Assembly (NCBI GenBank): GCA_024693415.1
Contig: JAILKX010000202.1
Span: forward strand, 1-7,009
Direction of reading: 5' to 3'
Length of the DNA: 7,009 nucleotides
Source: Bacilli bacterium
GTDB lineage: Bacteria > Bacillota_I > Bacilli_A > RFN20 > CAG-826
Of the stretch, positions 1 through 5,337 are shown piece after piece. Under the pieces are notes generated by a model. That model saw only the letters and a program-made list of their open reading frames with translations, was not told the DNA's origin and made no database searches. The position numbers and the translations under genes are program-made. The first letter of the stretch is position 1. Each line of letters begins with the position of its first letter.

Positions 1-1
1 C

Positions 2-133
2 GACGGCCACCTCAATTCGATGGACGGCCAGTTCGTCGCCAAAGCCGAGCCGATCGTCTATGGCGTCATCTCCCTCGGCCTCGATATCCCCTATGAGGAA
101 GTGGGGGCCTACATCGAGAAGAGATTCGGCTAA
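2..133 (+). CDS. C-terminal end of an unidentified protein (5' truncated)
   Basis: An open frame enters from the left edge and ends at TAA 131-133, giving the last 43 residues, starting DGHLNSMDGQFVAK and ending GAYIEKRFG. The reading is supported by codon use like the other genes here (rich in GAC, ATC, TTC and GCC) and by an intrinsic terminator 22 nt after the stop. The fragment is soluble in character, with a probable short terminal helix (YEEVGAYIEKRF). No cysteine cluster, membrane segment or family signature is visible. I do not recognise the family, and the start and the bulk of the protein lie outside the window. Confidence 0.75.
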   Translation, partial: DGHLNSMDGQFVAKAEPIVYGVISLGLDIPYEEVGAYIEKRFG

Positions 134-155
134 TACCATTAATACATACGCACAT

Positions 156-180
156 GCGCGCCTGAGATGGCGCGCTTTTT
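156..180 (+). terminator. Rho-independent terminator of the left-edge gene
   Basis: A perfect 7-bp stem, GCGCGCC (156-162) with GGCGCGC (169-175), encloses a 6-nt loop and runs straight into TTTTT (176-180). It lies 22 nt after the stop at 133. The opposite strand has no T tract at this hairpin, so it should act on + strand transcription only. Confidence 0.88.
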
Positions 181-321
181 CTTCGCCGCGAATCGCCTCG
201 GAAAGAGCGAAAACGAATACCCCCTCCCCCCGAATTGGCTTTAGAGGCCTTTCTGCTTGCCCGCTTGGGATGCTCACCCCGCAGACTGCTCTCGCTCATC
301 TCGGGCGAGGCCCAATGCAAG

Positions 322-347
322 AAAAACCGCCTCATGGTAGAAGCGGT
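322..347 (-). terminator. Rho-independent terminator of the small membrane protein gene
   Basis: Read on the - strand, ACCGCTTC (347-340), a 6-nt loop and GAGGCGGT (333-326) form an 8-bp stem with one G-U pair. The U run continues over 326-322. The hairpin begins 22 nt after the TAA of the membrane-protein gene. Together with the + terminator at 156-180 it insulates the two convergent genes. Confidence 0.82.
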
Positions 348-368
348 GGTTGATTGGATTGATCCGGA

Positions 369-839
369 TTAGGCCTTGAGGTTGCTGTAGGCTCCGAAGA
401 GGGAGAGGGCAGCGCCCAGATAGCCGAATACCATGACGAGGATCAGGCCGACGCCTAAGGTGATCGATTCACCATAGGACTTGGAGATGATGTCGGCGTT
501 GGCGGAGGTATACATCGCCGGGGCGAAGGCGAACAAGGTAGCGCCTACCGCGAGGAGGATGAGGGTGATGCCGAAGCCGAACATCGAGGATTTGCCAGGG
601 AGGAAGCCCGAGACGAGGGCGGTGAAGAAGCCGGCGCAGAGGAGGGCGAAGCCGACGATGAGGCCGGGGACGGGGTGGTAGCCCATCGAGGAGCTGCCGA
701 ACATGATGGTGAATACGTTGCCGCGGACCGATTCGAGCTCCTTGTCGGCGCCGAAGCCGGTCGAGAACATCACGAAGATCGCGACGGCCGCCATGATGGC
801 GACGCCGAGACCGATGATTAGATTGGATTTCTTATTCAT
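369..839 (-). CDS. Small four-helix integral membrane protein, function unknown
   Basis: The 156-residue protein has four hydrophobic segments, roughly residues 7-27, 58-80, 87-108 and 126-149. The short N-terminus is basic (MNKKSN). The loop between helices 1 and 2 (about 28-57) is the longest and contains an FTIMFGSSS stretch. The helices are rich in Gly and Ala, as in small tightly packed membrane bundles. There are no charged residues inside the helices, no cysteine pair and no enzyme or transporter motif that I can name. The start at ATG 839 is supported by a weak SD (GGTAGG, 848-853) about 8 nt upstream and a promoter just beyond it. It appears monocistronic, with its own terminator, and is divergent from the repeat lipoprotein gene. 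The frame and membrane topology are well supported; no function can be assigned. Confidence 0.85.
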   Translation of the reverse strand: MNKKSNLIIGLGVAIMAAVAIFVMFSTGFGADKELESVRGNVFTIMFGSSSMGYHPVPGLIVGFALLCAGFFTALVSGFLPGKSSMFGFGITLILLAVGATLFAFAPAMYTSANADIISKSYGESITLGVGLILVMVFGYLGAALSLFGAYSNLKA

Positions 840-860
840 ACTTAAAACCTACCAGCGATA

Positions 861-889
861 AATATACCCTTACCCTAGGTAATGAGCAA
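861..889 (-). promoter_or_regulatory. Promoter of the small membrane protein gene
   Basis: On the - strand, a -35 box TTGCTC (889-884), a 17-nt spacer and a -10 box TATATT (866-861) fit the housekeeping sigma consensus. The -10 is 5/6. The -35 is weaker, conserving mainly TTG. The predicted transcription start near 854 leaves a leader of about 15 nt that carries the weak SD at 853-848. Confidence 0.55.
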
Positions 890-903
890 CAAAGAGAATA
901 CCG

Positions 904-920
904 CGTTTTTATGAAAAACG
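904..920. repeat. AT-rich inverted repeat in the divergent intergenic region (possible operator)
   Basis: A perfect 7-bp inverted repeat, CGTTTTT / AAAAACG, is separated by 3 nt (ATG). It sits between the two divergent promoters, upstream of both -35 boxes. It is not followed by a T tract, so a protein-binding site is more likely than a terminator. No regulator can be named. Confidence 0.35.
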
Positions 921-941
921 GAAGAAAACTTTAAGCGAATG

Positions 942-953
942 GCCCATTAGGGC
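942..953. repeat. Short GC inverted repeat abutting the lipoprotein -35 box
   Basis: GCCC-ATTA-GGGC is a perfect 4+4 palindrome followed by TTTT (954-957). As a terminator its stem is too short. Its position one base before the -35 box (955-960) suits an operator. It could be chance. Confidence 0.25.
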
Positions 954-954
954 T

Positions 955-982
955 TTTACAAATGTCGAAATTAATACATAAT
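955..982 (+). promoter_or_regulatory. Promoter of the repeat lipoprotein gene, placing +1 at its ATG
   Basis: The -35 TTTACA (955-960, 5/6), a 16-nt spacer and the -10 CATAAT (977-982, 5/6) form a good housekeeping promoter. Six nucleotides follow the -10 box before A989, so the expected +1 is the A of the ATG at 989. There is no SD upstream of either candidate start (962 or 989). This predicts a leaderless mRNA and argues for the 989 start, since the 962 ATG would lie inside the promoter. Confidence 0.6.
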
Positions 983-988
983 TTCCAT

Positions 989-2683
989 ATGAAACCCAAG
1001 ACAACGCTCTTTTTACTCGCCCCGATGATCCTCGCATCCCTTTCCGCATGCAGCGGCGGGGAAGGCTCGAAATCCGGGAATCCAGACGATTACGTCACCG
1101 TCAATTTCTATTCCGACTATGTCGGGATCGACTACGCGAACCTCGACGTCAGCAAGGCGACCTACCTCGGGAAATGCTACCTCCTGAAGTCGGACGAAAA
1201 AGACGTGAGGGCGTCCCTATTGAACGTCGAGAAGGACTCCGATGGGAAGGCGATCAACTACAAGGCCTCGGCCAGGACCCCGGAAGAAGGGCATAAGTAC
1301 ACCTTCAAGGGCTGGGCCGGCTTCTATGACGACGGCACCGCGATCGATAGCGACAGCATCAGCCACGAGATCGCTTCCTGCAACCTGTTCGCCGATTTCG
1401 ATTACGTATTGCAGAACTATAACGTCAAAGTCACGATCCAGGGCAAGACAGAGAACTTCACCGTCGAATACGGCACCAAGTTCTCTGCGGTCTATCCGAC
1501 CTATGCCTCCGCCGAATACCAGGGCGCGCCCTATTACAAGAACTTCGCCTTGGACGGCTACACGGTTGAGCTCAATGACGTCGAGACCCTCTACACCTTA
1601 GAGCAGGTCAAAGACGTCGCGGTCGCCGGCGACATGACCTTCACCGCCCACTTCGCCGAATCGACCAACCAATACACGGTCACCGTCAAGGATTCCTCCG
1701 CCAACGTCTTGGCCACCGAGAAGGTGACCTACGACGAGGCCTTGACCTTCGTCCCGACCGCCCCGACGGGCTACGAATTCAGCAAATTCGAAGGCACGTA
1801 TGCCTCCGATGACGCGGTTCCTTCCCTTCTCCGCGGCAAAGACGTCGACGCCAAGCACATCCGCTACGACTGCACCTTGACCGCGGTCTTCGTCAAGCAG
1901 AAGATCACCGTCACCTTCCGCAACGAGGACGATTCCGACTACGTGAGGAATTCCTCCAGCGAGCCGATCATCTATGAGATCGCCGTCGGCTCCTCGATCG
2001 ACGCCCCGGGCTATACCGCCTCCGCGACCGGCTTCGTCTTCACCGGCGACTGGTACACGAGCCTGAGCGATACCTCGCTTGCCCCGTTTGATTTCTCTTC
2101 GATCTCCGAATCGGTGACCCTCTATCCGAAAGTGGTGGCCAAGGAACTCAGTTACGTTAACGGCACCGAGACCTTCTTCTACCGCTATGACCATACCTAT
2201 AAGGGATATGGGCTCTATGACATCGCGACCACCTTGGATTCGATCGACCTCGAGGCGGACGATTTCTTCGCCTCGGCGACCTTCGCCGATCCGCGCTATC
2301 CCTTCGTCTCGATCCTTGACTTCGACGAGGACAACGACCGCGCGAACCGCAAGATCAATTCCATCGTCCTGCCGACCTCGACCAAGGCGATCTACGCCGA
2401 TTCGATGATGGAGCTCAATATCGCTTCCCTTGACCTAAACGCATGCACGTCCCTCACGGAAATCCAATTCCACGCCTTCCGCAACTGCGAATCGATGACG
2501 ACCCTTAGGCTGCCTTCGAGCCTGCAGACCGTCGGCGCGAGGATCGCCGAAGGCAATGATGCCCTAACGAGCTTCAAGCTCGAGATGACCGAGGCGCAGA
2601 AAGACGCCCGCGCCTTCGACGAGAAGTGGGACTATGTATCCGAAGCGTGGAACGCCGCTCACTCGGTGACGTTCGCTTCCTGA
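989..2683 (+). CDS. Surface lipoprotein with InlB-type repeats and a leucine-rich-repeat-like C-terminus
   Basis: From ATG 989 the protein has 564 residues. A lipoprotein signal peptide (MKPKTTLFLLAPMILASLSA) ends in the lipobox LSAC, with Cys21 as the lipidation site. About four beta-rich Listeria/Bacteroides (Flg_new, InlB B-like) repeats follow, at roughly 36-139, 143-223, 228-302 and 305-381. Hallmarks are YTFKGW, FTAHF and LTAVF, and in the last repeat GDWYT with FDFSSISESVTLYPK. Residues of about 390-535 resemble a BspA-like LRR: INSIVLPTS, LTEIQFHAFRNCESMTTLRLPSSLQTVG. Such proteins are extracellular, membrane-anchored and thought to bind ligands or host/matrix surfaces; no enzyme motif is visible. 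An alternative ATG at 962 adds nine residues but lies within the predicted promoter and lacks an SD. The 3' end overlaps the convergent transporter gene by 25 bp. The InlB-like type of repeat recurs in the CotH lipoprotein 2.7 kb downstream. Confidence 0.88.
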   Translation: MKPKTTLFLLAPMILASLSACSGGEGSKSGNPDDYVTVNFYSDYVGIDYANLDVSKATYLGKCYLLKSDEKDVRASLLNVEKDSDGKAINYKASARTPEEGHKYTFKGWAGFYDDGTAIDSDSISHEIASCNLFADFDYVLQNYNVKVTIQGKTENFTVEYGTKFSAVYPTYASAEYQGAPYYKNFALDGYTVELNDVETLYTLEQVKDVAVAGDMTFTAHFAESTNQYTVTVKDSSANVLATEKVTYDEALTFVPTAPTGYEFSKFEGTYASDDAVPSLLRGKDVDAKHIRYDCTLTAVFVKQKITVTFRNEDDSDYVRNSSSEPIIYEIAVGSSIDAPGYTASATGFVFTGDWYTSLSDTSLAPFDFSSISESVTLYPKVVAKELSYVNGTETFFYRYDHTYKGYGLYDIATTLDSIDLEADDFFASATFADPRYPFVSILDFDEDNDRANRKINSIVLPTSTKAIYADSMMELNIASLDLNACTSLTEIQFHAFRNCESMTTLRLPSSLQTVGARIAEGNDALTSFKLEMTEAQKDARAFDEKWDYVSEAWNAAHSVTFAS

Positions 2684-4026
2684 TTCTGCTTCTTCCGCTT
2701 ATACAAGACGAGAACGACCGCGGGGATGATCGCCAGCAAGGCGGCGCCCAGCGTGACGATGAACATCCATTTATCGGGTTTGGCCACTATCTGGCCGAAC
2801 TCGTTTTCGTATTTGGACTGGAAGGCGGCGGTGGAGAGGTTCGCCCCGATCGCCATCGGGAGCAATACGCAGAACACCATGCGAACGCCCTGGGTCGACC
2901 CGACGTCGTTTTTCGGGGTCTGGTCGCGGAGCTCGGCGCCTAGAGCCGCCGTTCCGACGAGGTAGCCGGTCATAAGCAATACGCCGCTAAGGATGGCCAA
3001 GGGCTTCTCGGCGCCGCAGAGGAAGAATCCCAAAGCGCCGCCGCCCATGACGAGGATCGCCGGGAAGATGACCTTCATCTTGCCGATCCTGTCGAGGAAA
3101 GCGCCGAGGGCGATGACGATCGCCGAGGAGACGCCGATGATGATGGCCATCGCGCTGAAGAAGTCGCCTTCGACGATGCCGAGCGTCGACTGGAAGTAGA
3201 CCAAGTAGTAGGGCATGAAGGAATCGACCGCGATGTTGAAGAAGAGGAAGGTGAGGAGGACGAGATAGAAGCCGACGTTGCTCTTGATGGTCTTCGGGAG
3301 GAAGCCGGTGACGAGCTTCTTGATGTATTTCTCATCGCGGGATGGGGCGATGTTGTCCTTGGGGAGGAGGAAGAAGCAGGCAACGCCGACCGCGGTGGTC
3401 AAGATGCCGACCGCGAGGAAGAAGATGAACCAGGGCTCGGAGATCCTGATCGCGAAATCGGTCGCCGATTCGGCTTCGCCCATCGCGCCGGGAAGGCCGA
3501 GCATCCCGCCCACGACGAACATGATCGCCATCGCGAATAGCGGCATGACGGATATGATGGATTCGACGAGGGGTCGATTCTTTTCGTTGGTCTGGTCGGT
3601 GACGAAGGCGTTGAAGGCCGCGTCGTTCGAGGTCGAGCCGAAGAAGGTCATGAGGCAGTCGACCACGACGTTCATGATGCCGACGGCGAGGAAGGCTTTG
3701 GCGTAGTCGTTGCCATTGAGGGGCAGCAGATTCTTGAGGGACATGACGCCGAATAGGGACACCATGACGCCCCAGATCGTGTAGCCGAGGGCGATGAAGA
3801 GCTTGCGCTTGCCGAGCTTATCGCTTAATGCCCCCATGAAGAAGGTAGTGGCGGTCGCGACGATCGCGGAAGCGGTGGTCATCCACGAGATGTGGTTGGC
3901 GTCCCCGGTCTGGGAGAAGACCCAGAGATTGATGTATTGGTTCTCGATCGCCCATGCCAATTGGCCGATCAATCCGATCAAAATGATCGCTACCCATAAA
4001 CGCGCGCCAAGTTTCTTGCTTTCCAT
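2659..4026 (-). CDS. MFS transporter, probable sugar:cation symporter (GPH/SLC45-like)
   Basis: This 455-residue protein has about twelve membrane segments, near residues 10-30, 48-66, 76-96, 108-129, 156-176, 197-221, 250-268, 285-309, 319-338, 343-364, 382-400 and 420-441. The N-terminal GQLAWAIENQYINLW is the GQxAW-EN signature seen in Bacillota transporters related to GPH/SLC45 sugar carriers. The MFS loop 2-3 motif appears as GALSDKLGKRK (65-75), with a degenerate copy GAFLDRIGKMK (308-318) in the second half. The tail (YKRKKQNQ) is basic and cytoplasmic. It should move a small solute, perhaps a disaccharide, across the membrane with a cation; the substrate cannot be read from the sequence and no glycosidase lies nearby. 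The start at ATG 4026 has an SD (GAGGG, 4036-4040) about 9 nt upstream. The gene is monocistronic, with its own promoter after the rdgB terminator. Its stop overlaps the lipoprotein gene. Confidence 0.9.
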   Translation of the reverse strand: MESKKLGARLWVAIILIGLIGQLAWAIENQYINLWVFSQTGDANHISWMTTASAIVATATTFFMGALSDKLGKRKLFIALGYTIWGVMVSLFGVMSLKNLLPLNGNDYAKAFLAVGIMNVVVDCLMTFFGSTSNDAAFNAFVTDQTNEKNRPLVESIISVMPLFAMAIMFVVGGMLGLPGAMGEAESATDFAIRISEPWFIFFLAVGILTTAVGVACFFLLPKDNIAPSRDEKYIKKLVTGFLPKTIKSNVGFYLVLLTFLFFNIAVDSFMPYYLVYFQSTLGIVEGDFFSAMAIIIGVSSAIVIALGAFLDRIGKMKVIFPAILVMGGGALGFFLCGAEKPLAILSGVLLMTGYLVGTAALGAELRDQTPKNDVGSTQGVRMVFCVLLPMAIGANLSTAAFQSKYENEFGQIVAKPDKWMFIVTLGAALLAIIPAVVLVLYKRKKQNQEANVTE

Positions 4027-4035
4027 AACAGCTAT

Positions 4036-4079
4036 CCCTCGTTTTTCCTATTCTAGCGCAAGTGGGACGGGGGTGCGAA
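4036..4079 (-). promoter_or_regulatory. Promoter and ribosome binding site of the MFS transporter gene
   Basis: On the - strand, TTCGCA (4079-4074, 4/6), an 18-nt spacer and TAGAAT (4055-4050, 5/6) precede the SD GAGGG (4040-4036). The predicted leader is about 17 nt. The promoter lies just downstream of the rdgB terminator, so the transporter is probably transcribed independently of tag-rdgB. Confidence 0.5.
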
Positions 4080-4081
4080 AG

Positions 4082-4114
4082 AAAAATGCGCCCGCTCACG
4101 GGAGCGAGGCGCAT
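4082..4114 (-). terminator. Strong rho-independent terminator of the tag-rdgB operon
   Basis: On the - strand, ATGCGCC (4114-4108), a bulged T (4107), CGCTC (4106-4102), a tetraloop, GAGCG (4097-4093) and GGCGCAT (4092-4086) form a 7+5 bp stem. The T tract continues through 4082. It begins 3 nt after the rdgB stop. Confidence 0.92.
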
Positions 4115-4117
4115 GCC

Positions 4118-4708
4118 TTATTTGACGGCGAGGAAGATCTCGAGCTTCTTGATGGCTTTCGCCCGGTGGGAGATCCTGTTCTTGTCCTCTTCCGGGGCGA
4201 CCCCTAGGGGCATATCGAGTTCGGTCGAATGGAAGATCGGGTCGTAGCCGAATCCGTGGTCTCCGACCGCCTTCGGGAGGATGATGCCCGGGCATTCGCC
4301 CTCGAAATAGAGGGGTTTTGCGTCCTTTGACTCGAGATAGCAGATGCAGCAGACGAACTGTCCGCTCCTATCTTCTTTGCCTTCGAGGCGGCGGTTCAGC
4401 TCATCGAAGACGCTCGGGTATCCGCCGTATTCCTTGGCGAAGCGGCTGCTTTTGAGCCCCGGGAATTTGTCGAGGGCGTTGACCTCTAATCCGGAATCGT
4501 CGGAGATGACCGGCATATTGACCGCCTCGGCGACGGCCTTGGCCTTGATGTAGGAATTCTCGCGGTAGGTTGTGCCGGTCTCATCGGGGTCGATGTCGAG
4601 GTTCAAATCCGACAGCGAATAGATGACGAAGCCCATCGGGGCGAGGATCTCGCGGTATTCGCGGAGCTTCCCTTTGTTGTTGGTGGCGAGGCAGATCTCT
4701 TTGTTCAT
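4118..4708 (-). CDS. rdgB: XTP/dITP diphosphatase (non-canonical purine NTP pyrophosphatase, RdgB/HAM1 family)
   Basis: The enzyme hydrolyses dITP, XTP and ITP to the monophosphate plus pyrophosphate in the cytosol, keeping deaminated purines out of DNA and RNA. The 196-residue length is normal for the family. Motifs appear in order: the nucleotide-binding ATNNKGKLREY (8-18), ETGTTYRENSYIKAKA (43-58), the catalytic/metal-binding SDDSGLEVNAL (69-79), PGLKSSRFA (83-91), GFGYDPIF (152-159), and NRISHRAKA (177-185) with the family SHR. No key residue is missing. The start at ATG 4708 has a strong SD, AGGAG, 7 nt upstream. The gene follows tag on the same strand with only 12 nt between them, so the two form an operon with a shared DNA-integrity theme. 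A strong terminator follows the TAA. Confidence 0.96.
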   Translation of the reverse strand: MNKEICLATNNKGKLREYREILAPMGFVIYSLSDLNLDIDPDETGTTYRENSYIKAKAVAEAVNMPVISDDSGLEVNALDKFPGLKSSRFAKEYGGYPSVFDELNRRLEGKEDRSGQFVCCICYLESKDAKPLYFEGECPGIILPKAVGDHGFGYDPIFHSTELDMPLGVAPEEDKNRISHRAKAIKKLEIFLAVK

Positions 4709-4715
4709 GGTTTCT

Positions 4716-4720
4716 CTCCT
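4716..4720 (-). promoter_or_regulatory. Shine-Dalgarno sequence of rdgB
   Basis: AGGAG on the - strand, 7 nt before the rdgB ATG and immediately after the tag stop codon (4723-4721). It is the clearest SD in the window and fixes the rdgB start. It also shows that the host uses SD-led initiation for this operon-internal gene, in contrast to the leaderless-looking starts elsewhere. Confidence 0.88.
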
Positions 4721-5275
4721 TTAGCGGTTTGGGCAGCCGATCAGATGGTCGTTTACGATTCCTATGGCCTGCAGGTAGGAATAGACGATGACGGATCCCA
4801 CGAAATTGAATCCGCGCTTCTTGAGGTCCGCGGATATCCTATCGGATAATTCCGATTTCGCGGGCATGTCCTCCATGGATTTGAGCCGATGGTCGATGGG
4901 CTTGCCATCCGTGAAGGACCAGATGTAGGCGTCGAAGGAGCCGAATTCCCTCTCGACCTCGAGGAAGCGCTTGGCGTTGTTGATCGCGGAGGCGATCTTC
5001 TTCGGGCTTTTGATCATGTTGGGGCAATCCAGGGCACCCTGTACATCGAATTCGGTGAAATTCGATAGCCTGATGGGGTCGAAATCGGCGAGGGCTTTGC
5101 CGATCGCCTCGCGCTTGGCGTAGACGATCTTCCATGATAATCCGGCTTGGAATGACTCGAGGACGAGCATCCGGAATAGCTCATGTTCATCATGGGTCGG
5201 CTTGCCCCAGACCTCGTCATGGTATTGCTTCATCGCCGGATCGGCTATGTAACCCCAGCAGCAACCGTTTTCCAT
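4721..5275 (-). CDS. tag: DNA-3-methyladenine glycosylase I
   Basis: Tag excises 3-methyladenine from alkylated DNA, the first step of base excision repair. From ATG 5275 the protein has 184 residues, close to the E. coli enzyme (187). The N-terminus CCWGYIADPAMKQYHDEVWG matches the family CGW...YHDxEWG start. The four zinc ligands of the HhH-like Tag fold are all present: Cys5, His19, His177 and Cys181, the last two in NDHLIGC. The probable base-recognition glutamate is Glu40 in LESFQAGLSW, and KKRGFNFVGSVIVYSYLQA is the conserved C-terminal region. An upstream in-frame ATG at 5320 would add 15 unrelated residues (MPFRRARDW...) and would place the promoter inside the gene, so 5275 is preferred. 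No SD precedes 5275 at a usable distance. It is the first gene of the tag-rdgB operon and divergent from the CotH gene. Confidence 0.96.
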   Translation of the reverse strand: MENGCCWGYIADPAMKQYHDEVWGKPTHDEHELFRMLVLESFQAGLSWKIVYAKREAIGKALADFDPIRLSNFTEFDVQGALDCPNMIKSPKKIASAINNAKRFLEVEREFGSFDAYIWSFTDGKPIDHRLKSMEDMPAKSELSDRISADLKKRGFNFVGSVIVYSYLQAIGIVNDHLIGCPNR

Positions 5276-5285
5276 GGTCTTGGAT

Positions 5286-5314
5286 ATTATAGGCCAATCC
5301 CTCGCGCGTCTAAA
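5286..5314 (-). promoter_or_regulatory. Promoter of the tag-rdgB operon
   Basis: On the - strand, TTTAGA (5314-5309, 4/6), a 17-nt spacer and a perfect TATAAT (5291-5286). The expected +1 is near 5279, leaving a leader of about 4 nt before ATG 5275, too short for an SD. It lies in the 62-bp divergent region shared with the CotH gene. Confidence 0.68.
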
Positions 5315-5324
5315 AGGCATGGAA

Positions 5325-5330
5325 TATAAT
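5325..5330 (+). promoter_or_regulatory. -10 box of the CotH-family gene, placing +1 at or next to its ATG
   Basis: A perfect TATAAT ends 7 nt before ATG 5338, so +1 should fall at 5337-5338. No convincing -35 (16-18 nt upstream is GC-rich) and no TGn extension is visible, so the promoter may need an activator. A direct repeat GGCATG (5316-5321 and 5335-5340) flanks the box. No SD is present. Confidence 0.5.
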
Positions 5331-5337
5331 TAATGGC

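Noticed and set aside
66..353. Two overlapping open frames (97 codons on +, 89 codons on -) in the left intergenic region
   Set aside because: Both are Ser/Arg/Pro-rich, overlap two terminators and the end of the left-edge gene, and have no SD or family similarity.
962..988. Upstream ATG giving a nine-residue longer lipoprotein
   Set aside because: It has no SD and lies between the -35 and -10 boxes of the predicted promoter. The added residues also spoil a compact signal peptide.
1598..2194. A 198-codon open frame on the - strand inside the repeat lipoprotein gene
   Set aside because: Its product is low-complexity and rich in Gly, Val, Asp and Arg, typical of antisense translation. The + frame encodes recognisable InlB-like repeats.
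2659..2683. TGA as tryptophan (genetic code 4), which would lengthen the lipoprotein and MFS proteins
   Set aside because: The tryptophans checked in these genes are TGG, no in-frame TGA occurs inside any gene, and both proteins end naturally at the TGA.
5276..5320. Upstream ATG giving a 199-residue Tag
   Set aside because: The extra 15 residues do not match the Tag N-terminus, and the segment contains the best promoter. The family start aligns with ATG 5275.
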